Shown here in pieces: positions 1-17,788 of a stretch of 64,000 bases of DNA. A program made the position numbers and the translations under genes. A model generated the notes under the pieces. That model made no database searches. It was not told the origin of the DNA and saw nothing but the letters and a program-made list of their open reading frames with translations. How positions within the stretch are numbered: position 1 is the stretch's first letter; each line of letters starts with the position of its first letter. Source of the stretch: Brachynemurus nebulosus (Eukaryota > Arthropoda > Insecta > Neuroptera > Myrmeleontidae); assembly GCA_035578155.1 (NCBI GenBank), contig JAPWDM010000017.1, forward strand, positions 4,848,482-4,912,481, in the 5' to 3' direction.

Positions 1-11
1 AGATAATAGGT

Positions 12-416
12 GAGAACTATCGATAGCACTATCGATAACTATCGATAGTTTTGACTATCGAAAACTATCGATATTTTTTTTTTTTACTATCGATAGTTTT
101 CGATACTTTTTTTCAGTCATTTCGTTTACTTATAAATACTAAAGATAATAAAAATTTCGTAGAAATTATAGCCAGAGATATAAAAACAACCATTTTAAGG
201 GAATTTCCGGGCAAAAAGGAATAATTCCGCCCCAGCGTAAAACCGGCGACCTTTTTTCTTTTTTTTTTTTTTTGCTTGCCGGCTATCTAAATGCCGCCCA
301 ACTTGGGTATCAAAAACTATCGATAACTATCAATAGTTTCACGACTATCGTAACTATCGATAGTCGGGACTATCGATAGTCAGAACTATCGATAGTCGGG
401 ACTATCGATAGTTCTC
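12..416. mobile_element. MITE-like inverted-repeat element packed with TATCGATA sites
   Basis: Both ends carry a 15-bp inverted repeat, GAGAACTATCGATAG at 12-26 and its complement at 402-416. The interior holds ten perfect TATCGATA octamers: five near the left end (18, 30, 40, 66, 88) and five near the right (318, 355, 371, 387, 403), plus near-matches such as TATCAATA at 328. The middle (about 190-300) is richer in G+C and contains a T-run. TATCGATA is the Drosophila DRE motif bound by DREF, and CGATA is bound by BEAF-32; whether such proteins act here is inference. No ORF is present. No target duplication could be fixed. It could instead be a palindromic minisatellite. Confidence 0.6.
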
Positions 417-2531
417 CATCACTACGAGAAGATATACACGTGCCTTCAGTTTTTTTACTGCTTTAGGTATTTTTCTAATTTGGCCAATCTTATGGAGAAT
501 ACCTACCACGTATTACTTACTTATGCCTTCTGCTAACCATTTGTTACTTACGAGTTCTTACTTATTACTTACTAATTTCTTACGCATTGAAAATCATGTA
601 TTAGATTAAAACTTCTTTCTCACCTATTGAAAAAAAATTGCTTATGAATGTTTCCTATGAACTACATAATATTCGTACCTATATTTAAACAAATTTTGCT
701 GGATCATGCTGAAAATCGCTGATTTCATTGAAACATAAATAAAACACAAATGATGTATTTGTAAAAAAATCTGATTATTTGCCATTTAGTAATAATATAA
801 TATATTTATAAACATCTACAATACAAAATTTACACGCTATAATCATATAACTATAGAAATATAATATTGTGAGAAGATATAATACAAGAGGTATCTTATT
901 TTTTTCATAGAGAAGAGAAAAATAGTAATAGTGTTTGTTTTTCAAACTTAGGTCGAGTAAGTTTTTGAAGGAAAAATGGGGCCAAATAAACAATAACGAG
1001 AGAAAGATACAAAAAAAGAGAACGATAATATAAATTGTAATGTGTACAGAGAAGGTATATTGTTTTCTTTAGTTAGAGGAGAGACGATTATTACAAATGC
1101 AAGGTATTGCTAATAATTATGCCACATAAAATTTATAAATCTGTTGTATTAAATATTCCTATGATATAAAAAATAAATAAAAAAAAACTCGTGTCGTAAG
1201 TGATATTTTTTATATAATTTATAAAAAGCTGTTAATAGTGCGATTATATTGGTTAAAAGCATTTTATAATATGAAAAAATAAATTTAATATACAACAACT
1301 ACGTATTATAAATTTTTTGAAATTTTTAAATCATTCTCTTTATAAGTATTTCAGTTAACTGAGAAAAGCAAAGTACTGAAAAAACAGTAAAAATATATAA
1401 ATTAATCCTAAAATTTAAAAAAAAATATGAGATCTATTTTTGCTTCTTGTTGAGAATTATACAATAAAAAAAATTCAGTCAGGTTCTTGTTAATTTTAAT
1501 GATTAATAACATTTAAAAATTACTCTCTCTCTATTCATAGAAAATACATATGTAATTATATAAAATTAAAATCTTACTTAAAATGAAAATTAAAAATTTA
1601 CAATAAATTTTCGTTTGACCCTTTCTGTACATGGTATGTACATAAAATTTTAAAAAATATTTTAAAATATAAAAATTCTATTCACTAAAAAATGACTTCA
1701 ATATTTTTATTAAATTTTACTTTTTCTCACTAAAAAAATGTTTTCGTTAACATAACGTAATATCGCTCAAATGCAAACTTGCTTCCAAAAATGAAAATAA
1801 AAATACTGTATCTAGTATACCCTTTGTAACAATATTTGGTCTGAGCAAATTAATGTCAATTGAGATCAGAAATCGGAATAAGCTACTATACATCGATCCT
1901 GTTGGAAGTTGGATTGAATCTGGTACTGAAAAGAGTATACTAGGAAAATAGTGGTATTTTAAAACTTTTTCTGGTATAAACATTTAATTGTATATTTTTA
2001 AACCATTATGTCTCTCAATTTTTGTTCTCTTAACTGAACTTCTACATGTAATATGTACTCCTTTTTTTTTGCTTTTTAATTCTAATTTCTTAGCACACAA
2101 TTTGAGACAAAAAATATATTTTTGCACTATTGTATAAACAAATCAAGTTACACAATAGTCTACTAATTTTTCTTCCATAAAAAATTTGTACAGTCTTTTT
2201 TCTTGAACCAAATATTTTTTTTTTAATTTTTAAATATTTATCATATAATTATAGTTTTTTTTATTTATAAATATTTTTTTATATAATAAGTAAAGCACCA
2301 TTTCTTCTTTTTCTTTTTTTCCAAAAAAAAAAAATTAACAATACAAAATATTGAGAGAATAATGAAATAAGAATTATGTTTGAATTATTTCAAAACATTT
2401 CTGCTTTTTATTTAAAGTGAGAGCAAAAAACGATTATTTTCTAATACATTTAAAGCACACTTAGAATTGGCAAAGGCATATCGGAGTTACACTTTTATTA
2501 ATTACTTTTTTAGGCATTTGAAAAATCACTG

Positions 2532-2534
<3 letters not shown>
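417..2534. other. AT-rich intergenic DNA, no gene recognised
   Basis: Short ORFs here are low-complexity and lack family features. I see no splice-flanked coding exon, RNA gene or repeat boundary. Confidence 0.6.

Positions 2535-2598
<64 letters not shown>
2535..2598. repeat. (AT)n microsatellite
   Basis: An uninterrupted AT dinucleotide run of about 64 bp. No transposon end was recognised next to it. Confidence 0.95.
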
Positions 2599-2600
<2 letters not shown>

Positions 2601-4900
2601 CTTTTACTAAAATTAAATTTTTCAAACTCCCGTTTTTTCTTTTTTTTTACTTTTTTCTTTAAATTTATTTAAATTTATTCGATGTAATAATATACTATCT
2701 ATGTACGTGTTAACAAAATAAAAGCAGTATGGAACATTATTCAAATCGATGAAGCACTTTAACAGAGGACATATTTAATGTCCGCACTTAAACGCATTCT
2801 TGAAAATTTCACGTCCTTTGAGGTTGGATACATGCCAGTTATGGAAATTAAAAGATTAAATTAACAAATTTTTCAAGTACATTAAGTAACTGAGTTAGTA
2901 ACAAGTAATAAGTAACAACAACTAATCACCTCTAGCTGACCTACTTATCACTACTTACAACTTAATACTAATCCAGTCTGGACACATTATTATTAGCCGG
3001 TTAAGTTGGGTTTGTTTGTAAAATTCTTTTTGTTATAAATTGACTGTAATTAACGTACAGGCGATGTAGTACAAAGTTCCACACTGCGCACAATGAATTT
3101 TTTGTTACAGGAGGGTGAAACTACATTTATATAGTACTTACAAATTCAATTTATTACCAAAAATGTATCACATTTTGTTGACAAGCTGACTTTTTGTTTT
3201 TAAATATAATTGTAACAACATGGAAACAATATAATATGTATTTCTTATACTGTTATATATTTTTTTTTACATTTTTTTTTATACTTTAATTTGTTTAAAA
3301 TAAACGAAAGTTTTGGTTAAAACAAACATTGTCTTTATATTTAATTGAACTATTTTGTATCAAGCGGGGACAATATTAAAACGTTACTGAATTCGAAATG
3401 AATTTTAACTACGGAACACACATAATGTTATTCTATCGAGGAAGGGATCCCCATCCAAAAATTGACCTTTTATTATGTACAATAATTCGTTTGTTTACTA
3501 TTAACATTTCTTGGGTTATTGTAAGTAGTAGTCGTTACATGAGATACACCTAAATTTGTTTGAAAATCTATCTAACATTAAACTTGAACAATTCTATTTT
3601 TTTCTAGTTTTCACTAGTACATTAAGAAACAATCTCTTTTACAGTTATTTTTATGAACAAGCTAATTAAAAAAAAAAATGTTACTCCAAATTGAACAATA
3701 TTTGAAATTTAACCTTTTCTTTAAACTTCTAAATTAAAGTACTTACGTCGAAAGTGAGACTCTATTGGAATATTTAAACAATTTCGGTTTCATGAATTCC
3801 TTACTAAATAAAGACAATATTTATTTTTACGCTTAAAGATACGTGATATTCAATTTTAGTAAAGAAGGAGAGATTTGTTCCGAAAAACGAAGCTTTTAAA
3901 AAAATATTTTTTAAACATGTATATTGCCGTATGTTTATTTAAATAACTACTTTTACATTGACATTGTAAGTTTTTCCATCAAGAAAACATCTCTATTTAA
4001 AAATTACTATTACTATTATTATTTAAATACAATAGTTCCTATATAATTTGAACAGAAGTTGATAAAAATTAGTCTGAAAACTGTCAAAAAAGAATAGGAT
4101 ATTTTACTTTTAGTAATATTACAAATATTTATTTTATTACACCATAGAATAAATGTTATTTTACTTTATTTGTGGTTATGTTTTTACTTTGTGCTTTATG
4201 ACGTCAAAACTGATTATCTTCTTAAATCTGAAACTGTTTTCATGAATGTAAAAAATGCGTAATGTACACATATATTAAATGCACACATAGAAAAGATCAC
4301 CAAAACAAAAAAAGACAATAAGAAATAAAAAATGAAATAGGCAGTAATTAATATTTTCTTTCTTTATTTATTATAAATTATATACATATCAATAATTAAA
4401 AATGTGAAATAGAAAAACAAATGATAATAATATAATAATTTTATTCTCTTTTTAATTGAATTTGTTCAAAGTTTCTCTTTTTAAATACTCTAACCTAACT
4501 TCACATATATAGTAAGTAAGAGTTTATTTATATAAAGATATTTTTTCTTCTTATTCTCTATTTTTTAGCATAATTTTTAATTTTTTTAATTATATAATAT
4601 ATAATAATATATTGTTTTCATTGCGGTGCGCCGAATCACTGGAAATATATGAAAAAATTTCATGCAACTCATTTAAATGAGTTCAATTTTTATTAATATT
4701 TTACAATAAATAAATATTTTACTGAATGAATAAATAATGCCATTGATGTTCCTAATGTAAGGCCAAAATTTGTTTTTCGGTTCTCAGTGATTCTTTCTAA
4801 AGCTTTAAATATTTTCCATTGACAATTAAAATTTTTTAAATATTATTGGCCTTTTTAGACTTTATATTTTTATTAACCCTTTATAAAATAGATTTTGTAC
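2599..4900. other. AT-rich DNA downstream of the Sox gene, nothing recognised
   Basis: This stretch lies beyond the 3' end of the minus-strand Sox gene. I see no ORF with family features, no RNA gene and no clear repeat. Confidence 0.5.
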
Positions 4901-6155
4901 AAATTTTAATAATTACATTTTTAAGTAAGTACTCGTACGAAATAAAATAAGGGTTTCAAAACTGAAATCATAACAGGAAAAAATGAATGCCCCGAAAATA
5001 GTAAAAGCAATGTTTTTTTTTTACTTACTGTTTAAGAAATCGACGGCAAAATATGGACTGTAATTCTTAAGTAAAATATTAGCTTTTTAAATATATATCT
5101 AGCGGACAATTCTTTGAAATAAAAATATTTGGTCACCAGAGTAGTGAATCACAGCCTGATTTTGTTTAAATATTTGTATTTTAAAATGTAATTCCAACTA
5201 AATCTGTATGTTTTATGAGACAGCAAAATGTTACAGACAATATTAGTATGTTGTAGTTTTGGTAAATATACCTATGGTTAAAATAGTGAAAAAGTACCGT
5301 ACTTATATTTAATCTCTCACAAAACATGCAGATCTGAAAGTTGAAATTTTTGAAAATGGTATATTTATTTGCTGAATCTTTGGGCCCATCTAAAAGAGAT
5401 GTTACTAATATAGATATTTTGTTATTGAAAATAATTCGTAAACTTTTATTTGCATGTGGTCTAGGCACTGACTGTCAACCGGTCATTTTGCACACAATGT
5501 ATTATATAATTTATATGCAAGTGCCCGGCGCACTCCACCAAAACCGTGTATCGATCGTGTGTCAATCAACTATTCGAACAACGAAACCCACATTCAAAAT
5601 CCTCTTACGTTATATAATGATTGAATGCAAATTAAGGCAGACCATTTTTTATATAATGCTAAATATTTTAATGACAATCATGAAACTGAATAATACCAAA
5701 GACTGCTAAATAATTATACAAAGGAAACAATCAAATTAAAAAAAAAAAACAATAATGAGATCAATATTACGTGGGATATATTATCAAATATAGTCCTTTA
5801 AAAAATATTCGTACACTCATATCAAAATCTTTATAACAATTTAAATCTTTGAGCTTTCTTAAATTTTGATATGACGGTACAAAATCAATGTGAAATAAAA
5901 AAAAAGACAACTAACTAATTCATCTTGTATAAAAACTATATACAAATAATTATTACGTAACAAAAAAGGTTCATTCTCACAGAGGTAATAAAGCCCAAAT
6001 CGAATCAAAAATATTCAATCATCATCGTCCTCAAATCGAATCCCGACATCGCGTACTTAAATATAACAAACGCCATTTTAAAATATCACTGGGCGATCGT
6101 TAAAAAATACACTTCAACACGTGAAATCTGTACACTTGAGATTGTATTGTTACAG
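4901..6155 (-). other. Probable Sox 3' UTR and downstream flank
   Basis: The region directly follows the Sox14 stop codon on the minus strand. The minus strand carries AATAAA-type hexamers (TTTATT on the plus strand near 5352 and 5444) that could serve as poly(A) signals, but in DNA this AT-rich they are weak evidence. The block 5440-5600 is less AT-rich than its surroundings and stays open on both strands for about 95-120 codons. That may reflect a conserved UTR or regulatory segment rather than a protein. The true 3' end cannot be fixed without transcript data. Confidence 0.35.
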
Positions 6156-7121
6156 TCAACAGTTAATTGGGAATCCACTGTTAGCCCAACCATTGCTCAC
6201 ACCAATATCTGACAACATTTCTGACACGTCGGATGTGCAGGAGAATGAGAAATGTGATCCTGAACTTGAAGATGCCGTTTCGAAATTGTCAATTTCCGTA
6301 AAAGCATCCATGTCCAATTTAAAATCATGAATTAAAATATCGTCCAATAGGTTAAGGTCGGCAAGCCCCGTTAAATCGCTTGGCGCTGGTAAACGGACGT
6401 CATTTAAATTTGTTGGCCTAATTCCGTTTGACGATTCGTCTTTAATTATAGCGCCCGGCTCGGATTTAAGTGAAAGTTGTTGATCGAAATCATGAATACT
6501 TGGAATGGCAGGCACTCGACTTAAATCGGAAATTGGATCGATTATCAATGACGGCATTGATGGATCGTCATAAAAACTGGCACTTTCTGGCGAGGCGGGC
6601 GTGTCGCATGATGGACTTGACGGCACTTTTGCGGTGACTGTTGGTGGAAGTGGATAATTACTAGCAGATAATTCTCCACCGACAGTTGTTGTGCTCGGTT
6701 TACTTATATTTTCTGTTTTTATGATCATCTGTACTTTGCCTCTAGTTAAATTTAATTCGGATGAAAGTCTTCGTATGCCGCTGACACTTTTGTTGTGTGA
6801 AGTGCTTATAGATCGTTTCTGTTTTTTGGATATCATAGTTGGGGCTGCACTTTTGGGGGCTGGTTTCACTGTTTTCTTCCTTGGACGATATTTATAATCT
6901 GGGTATTCTTGCATGTGAAGTTGACGTAATCGTTCTGCTTCATCAATGAACGGTTGACGTTCTTCGTCCTTCAATGTTTTCCAGCGTCGTCCTAAACGTT
7001 TACTGATCTCGGCGTTGTGCATGTCTGGATGTTGCTCGCATATTTTTCTACGTTCAATTTGTGACCAAACCATAAACGCGTTCATTGGACGTTTAATATG
7101 ATTTGGATTATTTTTCTTTGT
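6156..7121 (-). CDS. Sox14: SoxC-class HMG-box transcription factor, coding exon 2 (terminal)
   Basis: This is the last coding exon of a SoxC-group (Sox4/11/12; insect Sox14) nuclear DNA-binding regulator. It supplies residues 42-362 of the joined protein. The HMG box spans about residues 49-124: it opens [19 protein letters not shown], has the [11 protein letters not shown] segment, and ends [11 protein letters not shown], all typical of group C. A Lys/Arg- and Ser-rich linker follows, then a Pro/Ser-rich middle and an acidic Asp/Leu-rich C-terminus with a Ser tract and [10 protein letters not shown], like the conserved SoxC transactivation tail. The reading frame stays open to a Met at 7166, but 7122-7140 is a pyrimidine-rich tract ending in CAG, so the exon starts at ACA (7121), phase 0. 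It pairs with the phase-0 exon at 46290-46412. The stop TGA is at 6156-6158. Group C assignment is firm; one-to-one orthology with fly Sox14 is inferred. Confidence 0.94.
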   Translation of the reverse strand, partial: TKKNNPNHIKRPMNAFMVWSQIERRKICEQHPDMHNAEISKRLGRRWKTLKDEERQPFIDEAERLRQLHMQEYPDYKYRPRKKTVKPAPKSAAPTMISKKQKRSISTSHNKSVSGIRRLSSELNLTRGKVQMIIKTENISKPSTTTVGGELSASNYPLPPTVTAKVPSSPSCDTPASPESASFYDDPSMPSLIIDPISDLSRVPAIPSIHDFDQQLSLKSEPGAIIKDESSNGIRPTNLNDVRLPAPSDLTGLADLNLLDDILIHDFKLDMDAFTEIDNFETASSSSGSHFSFSCTSDVSEMLSDIGVSNGWANSGFPINC

Positions 7122-7140
7122 CTGAAACAAAAAGAGAAAC
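7122..7140 (-). other. 3' splice site (acceptor) of the Sox intron
   Basis: On the minus strand a pyrimidine-rich run, GTTTCTCTTTTTGTTTCAG, immediately precedes the HMG-box exon. The downstream codon phase (0) matches the donor at 46289. This overrides the in-frame Met at 7166, whose extra 15 residues would be intron translation. Confidence 0.9.
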
Positions 7141-7180
7141 GTTTTAATTATACCGCTCATTTCCATGTCAAAATTCCAAG

Positions 7181-7181
<1 letters not shown>

Positions 7182-7226
<45 letters not shown>

Positions 7227-7227
7227 G
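7182..7227. repeat. (TAA)n microsatellite in the Sox intron
   Basis: About fifteen TAA units lie some 60 bp inside the intron from the exon 2 acceptor. Confidence 0.95.
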
Positions 7228-7410
7228 AATCAATTTTTTTATAAAATACTCTAAGTAAAGGAAAGTACCCAAATCTGATCTTAATTTCGGATATGAAAGT
7301 ATACTGACAATTAAACGATAAATGATGTTGCCAATGCCACTGAGGCGTAGTTTTAACCACTAGGTGGTTGTTGTGTTGTCCCCTTGAGCGTAGTCTGGCA
7401 TGCCCGTCAG

Positions 7411-8320
7411 CGTATATAGAAAAGCTAATTGAATACGTCCCCATAGGCGTTGTGACGAACTGAAATATCATTTCTAGACAATAAACACCATAAAACACGC
7501 GTAAATCCTACTCCAGTACGTCTCGGGCGGTGACATACTGGAGTAGGGTTTCTAAGTTTTTACGCATTTAAATGCACTGGAAACCCTCACCCAGTTCGTC
7601 ACCTATCAAATAAATCTCTGATAAAAATTATGTGATGTGGAAACCGAGTTTGTTTGTTTTGAACGACTAAATTAAAATAATTTAATGGGAAATACTTATT
7701 AAAATTTTTTGGCTCCAGTTTAATGAATCAAAATCAGAATTTTTATTTGTTCGACATTAGGTAGTATTTACATGATGGTATTAATATTAACCCTAGATTC
7801 ATATGTTGGTCTACGTTGGTTTTTAGAGATTTTGTACTTTACATATAAGTTTTCCCAATTTTTTTTTTAAATTTATTAAAGATATCCATGTTTTAATTAA
7901 TTTATTCAGTGATAATGATAATGTAAAAAAAAGATGATGGTAACTGTCTGACTTATAGAGACTACATAATACTGAAGTTTTAATATATTGAATCGAAAAC
8001 CAAAGAATACGTTTCAAGTGACTTAGTAAAAGTTTAACAATTTATTTTTAATCGTTCAAAACAAACAAACTCGCATATCACGTAATTTTTAGCAGAGAAT
8101 TATTTGATTGGATGGATTAATTGAACGATGACGAACTGGGTGAGGGTTTCCAGTGCATTTAAATGCATAAAAACTTAGAAACCCTACTCCAGTATGTCAC
8201 CATCCGAGACGTACTGGAGTAGGATTTACGTGTGTTTTATGGTGTTTATTGCCTAGAAATGCTATTTCAGTTCGTCACAACGCCTATGGGGACGTATTCG
8301 ATTAGCTTTTCTATATACGC
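7411..8320. mobile_element. Foldback element with about 270-bp inverted arms
   Basis: The left arm (7411-7680) and right arm (8041-8320) are reverse complements at about 90-95% identity with few gaps, around a loop of about 360 bp. Each arm also contains a smaller hairpin: CTACTCCAGTACGTC pairs with GACATACTGGAGTAG. Twin ORFs reading out of both arms arise from the inverted repeat and are not genes. No transposase is present, and the outer limits beyond 7411 and 8320 are uncertain because similarity becomes patchy. It lies about 290 bp inside the Sox intron from the HMG exon, so the pre-mRNA would contain a long hairpin. Confidence 0.85.
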
Positions 8321-12652
<4,332 letters not shown>

Positions 12653-14579
12653 GGCATAGCCGGGTAAGATAGGGAAAATGGCCATTCACGCAAAATTGAT
12701 TATTTTTATAGGAAATAATACTTCTTAGTCCCAGATACATTCCTGCCAAATTTCAACCCTCCGAGGCTAATAGTTTATGAATACACAAGCAGATAAAAAT
12801 TTTCAAAAAAAAAATTTTTGACTGAATTACTGAGCGGATTTATTTGAGTTTAATATATATTGTGTACCCACCGTAGGCAAAGTAATAAAAAAAAATTAAC
12901 GTTATATCCCTTTATTATACTAATTTTTTTAAATTTTTAAATTTAAGAAAATTTTTTTTGACACTTACGCGTTGGCGACACCCACCATTTTTTGTTCAAT
13001 AATATGTCTCTTAGTACTCTATAACATATATTTTTATGGAAAAATTTTAGTTGGTAGAACATAGTGATATTTCAATACAAATGCATGCCATGTTCGGTAC
13101 TACATATATTACTTATGTATAAAAAGGGCCATAAAATAAAGCATCTGCCTTATTTCTAAAACACGGTAGAACTCTAAGGAGTGCAATAAAATGTTCTCTT
13201 CCCCCCTGAGTTGCAATTCTTGGAGTTCTTATGACGGTCTAAAAAAATATATATATTTTGACTTGTTATAAAAAATATGTTTTAACTTGTTAAAAAATAA
13301 TTTTCCAGGTTAATCTTACCATGACTCAGAATATTTGAATGAAATCAATAAAATTATCTCAGCATACTTACTAATTAAAATTACATCTAACTCAACAAAA
13401 ATTATAAGTTTTAGAAACTTTATTTAAATAAAAATAATTATAATAACAATAATACGTCTAAAACGTTATATTGTTTTAATAACAATAAACATTAACTTAA
13501 TAAATTGGAACAAAAACCTCAACAATGTATAGTAATAACAAGAGTCCGGCTAAAACCGGTTGTAGTTATAAAAATATGTAGGTAAATTACATGTACATAT
13601 AACTAACTTGAAGAAAGTAGTGTACATGTGTACGAAATATGTAGCTCGCCCCTCTCACTTGATGTTTTTGTTGCACTTCTTAAAGGGGTGCAGAAAGTGC
13701 ATTTTTTCTATAATAAAATTACATACGTTCATGACTACGACAAACAATCTTAGATAAACGTCTAGCTTTATCTGCCGTTTGTCTTCTTTTGTTAGCACCA
13801 TGACGGGTCATGGGGAATTATAACGAAATGCCCAACTGCTATACTATTTTGAGAGCTAATAAACTTTGTATGAGATTGTTGACGTCGTAACACGTGGTGT
13901 ATGAGCTAACAAAGTTTCACTTGACGTCTTACAAAGGAAAAAAAACTCTAACAAAAGAGAAATCAATATCTATTTTATTTTATTAATAAAAAAGGATAAA
14001 CGGCAGATAATGTTGGACTTTTGTAAATTTAAACTAGTTTATCGTAGTTATGAACGTATGTAATTATATTATTTTAGAAATAGGGTAGATATTTTACTTT
14101 ATAGTCCTTTTTATACATAAGTAATATATGTAGTATCGAACACGGTATGCATTTGTATTGAAATATTACTATGTTCTACCAACTAAAATTTTTCCATAAA
14201 AATATATGTTACACAGTACTAACAGACATATTATTGAAAAAAAAATGGTGGGTGTCGCTAACGCGTAAGTGTCAAAAAAAAATTTTCTTAAATTTAAAAA
14301 TTTTAAAAATTAGTTTAATAAAGAGATATAACGTTGATTTTTTTTTATTACTTTGCCTAAGGTGGGTACATAATATATATTAAACTCAAATAAATCGGCT
14401 CAGTAATTTCGTCAAAAAATTTTTTTTGAAAATTTTTATCTGTTAGTGTATTCATAAACTATTAGCCTCGGAGAGTTGAAATTTGGCAGGAATATATCTG
14501 GGGCTAAGAAGTATTATTTCCCATAAAAACAAACAATTTTGTGTCAAGGGCCGTTTTACTTATTTTACCCGGCTATGCC
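12653..14579. mobile_element. Long foldback / inverted-repeat DNA element (about 1.9 kb)
   Basis: The ends are an exact 15-bp inverted repeat: GGCATAGCCGGGTAA at 12653-12667 and its complement at 14565-14579. Homology between the arms runs about 500 bp inward (12653-13165 against about 14070-14579) at roughly 85-90% identity. More inverted pairing appears closer to the centre (13705-13800 against 13995-14070), so most of the element is an imperfect palindrome with asymmetric insertions. No transposase ORF is present. No clear target duplication was seen. Confidence 0.85.
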
Positions 14580-17500
14580 CTTTAAACTAATAATTAATTC
14601 ATTAATTTTTTGACCTATACCAGGAAAAAATAATAAGCACGAACAGTGTAATGAAGAATTTAGTTTTTATTTAACATTTATTTTTTAAATTTCATATTAT
14701 AAGTATTTTGTAACGATTCCGATGGCCTTCTGTATAGAACGATAACACAACTTTTTGATATATAATAAATTAGCGTGACCGCCATTATAGCATAACCTCT
14801 ACAGCATGTTGCTTAACACCATCGCATGGCTGATGTAAAAAAAAAGTAATATTAATTCAAGTATAATTTAATCAATCAAACGAAAAATTTAAAGAAAATT
14901 AGTACACGACTTTTCCTTTCAGCGGACATTCTTTAAGGGGATGGTGTTTATGTGTTTGTGTTCACATATACAGTCTTCGTGAGAATATTTTTAAAATAAA
15001 CAATATTTTTATGTAAACAAATTTTCAATATTAAACATATACAGGCGATTATTTTGGAAGTTAACATAAGTATATGATAATAACAATAATAAAAATTATT
15101 AATACACATACGAATGTATAATTTCCAAGCTTACAATTAGATGTAAATATTATGTAGCTAGAAAATATTCTTTAGAAAGTTATTTTAACAAAACTACTTT
15201 AACTTTTATATAAAAATAAACTGTGTAGAAAAACACCCTATTTATGAATTATCTAAGCGAACGATGTTTGTGTATTGTCGTCGGGCTAAAGAGAAGTCGG
15301 TGTACCTATATTTTATTAAAAACGGAAATTTTTGTCTGAACAGACAAAAATTTTATTGAGATAAGCATCCGAGTATGGGTGTGCCAGATCCAAATGCACA
15401 TAAGTGAGGTAACATCAAAACAAACATGTCACACGTTGAGAAATGTGTTCTTAGCCACATAGTCTGTGAAGATAATAAATTATGTATATACAAAAACACA
15501 CACCATGGTACATAGATACGTGTTAATAAAAGCAACGTTATCTTTCAAGTTTAATAATAATTATTAGCTTGAGTGATTATGGCTATTAATAATTTCAATA
15601 TCAATAATAGTAATATAATTTCTTGCGTAATGCATATTTTATTTAAATGATGTAAAATGAAATCGATGGTGCACAGTCAGAAGGGAACAAATAAGAAGAG
15701 ATAGCCATCAATATATTATGTATATACATATTTCCATTTTAACACTTTACAGTCCGAGCAAATCACACTAGTGTAATAGTCAGAACATCCGTAGAGGCCG
15801 GTCACCAGCAGTGATGTGTGTGATGCTACCGCGGACAGATAACATGGGTAACTCACTCTCAGTGTAATTAATGATAATTTCTGTAAACGTTATAGTCTAT
15901 TGACTATTGTAAATTATAGATTTTTATAGTATAAGTGCAACAGAGTGCACTGCAGCTCAAATATACCAGCTTCATCTTTATACATTAACTCTGCCGTGTC
16001 ACACCAATCTCACGTATCTCAGAAATGATAGTTTTGAGAAAACTTGATTTGAATAAAATATCAATAAATCTTAATTTATTATCTTAGACATTATTAAATA
16101 TCTCAGATAATTGATTTTTATTATGTGTTATTGATTCAACGTTGCAGCATTGATTTAATAACGTACAAATATACTATTTGAAAATATAGGAAATAGGTAA
16201 TGTGATGTAATCAAAATAAAAATTTAAAAATATAAAATAGATTAATTATTTATTACATTATTATTAACAAATTAATTAATTTTATTGTCAATACATATAC
16301 TAGGGATTGAATAGAATCCTTTAGACGTTGTTATGCATAATTGTTGTATCTTAAGATACATCACATTTGTATGACACGGCAAAACGGTCATTTCAAAATA
16401 TTATTTTCAAAGTTAAATATATGCAACACACAGCCAGCTATATTTCCTTGAGCTAGCAAAATTAAAGTGAAATATCAGCCGTATTAAGATGTAGTGAGTT
16501 ATATTATATTTACCATATCGCATCGTGAAGAAATATCATGGGAAAAAATCTCAACAAATAAGTATTTCCACTCCAACTTCCAATCGAATTGAATTAGGAG
16601 AGTTAAAACCTGAATTCCGTAGAAATATAAAAAAAACAAATCTCAAACAAAAAACGAATTTATGCGACTTCTAACCATTCGCAATAAATTTAATATAGGT
16701 ATAAAATTCAGTGAATTCAATTTGCAAAAAAATTTAATTGTACAACAATTAGTGACTCGACAAGAAGTTAGAAAAACACTAATTAAGTTAGCTTAGTGAA
16801 ATAAATATTTATATTACAGCGAAAAATTATACCATATTATAGGTAGTGAAAGGAAATTACAAAACTAGTACCTACATGTTATAAAGTTCAATATAAATAA
16901 AAGAAAAATTTTCCATTTTAAAGCGAATTCTTAAAAAAAAAATAAATGGAAATTTCGCATAATTATCTTTTTACTAGCACAAAACATTTGAATCGATTTT
17001 CTTAGACAAACAGGTGCCACATACAAAGTTTTTTTTTGTTACAATTTTCAAGAACGTTCAGTTATATTATATAATCGAAATAAGGTTAATTAATCTTAAT
17101 AGTTAATTGCAAAATATAATTTAAAAAAAAAAAAAAACTAATAATAATATTTACTATTTAATTTGAGGTCAATCAATTACAAAAATAGAAGAAAAAACAG
17201 TAATTACTTTATTTTCAAAATTATTTAATTAATTTAGCCGAAATTTTATATAAAGACTTTTAAAATACAATTTTTATTTGTTTAGTGTTAATTTTGTAAT
17301 GAGTCTAATTGATTCTATCAATAAATAGCTAATTTATTTAATTTATTGTTCTGTTAAATATAACTAGAAAAATTGTGATTCGACTTACTTCAAGGCAATC
17401 GTGTTATTATTACTGATTTAAATTTTAAAATTATAATTTAATTGTAAAAAGAAGAGAAAAAATATTTTCTATAATAGGTATTTTCAAAGTGTATCAATTG

Positions 17501-17788
17501 TGTTTAAGATGGTGAGTGTATCGTGCTTAATACTACTAAATTTCAAACAGGAACGGTTACCTTTTTACTGTCGCAAATTAATAGTATGTATTGGAATTTC
17601 TTTTCCAGTAGTTTTAATTTCCTATTTTTAGTTTCAAACTAGCTAATGTTACCGTCTCTTTGCTTGGACAAAGCCAGCCAACTCCTGTCTATAGTGAAGC
17701 CAGTCTCGGCAACTTTGACGCTCGATTCTCACCGACTTCCTTAATTTCTTTACTTTATCTTCCTTAGAAGTTTATTATTAGTATGTCG
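14580..17788. other. Sox intron, AT-rich, no gene recognised
   Basis: The stretch at 15765-15870 is less AT-rich and contains the palindrome TCACACTAGTGT, but no feature could be assigned. Confidence 0.5.

Noticed and set aside
6121..6897. Plus-strand ORFs across the Sox exon
   Set aside because: They are antisense shadows of a clearly conserved coding exon.
7122..7166. In-frame Met upstream of the HMG box as the Sox start
   Set aside because: The 15 extra codons translate the pyrimidine tract and acceptor. Exon 1 at 46290-46412 gives a better phase-matched start.
7157..7498. ORF starting MFYGVYCLEM, with a twin at 8232-8474
   Set aside because: Both arise from the two arms of the foldback element. 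They diverge outside the arms and have no domain.
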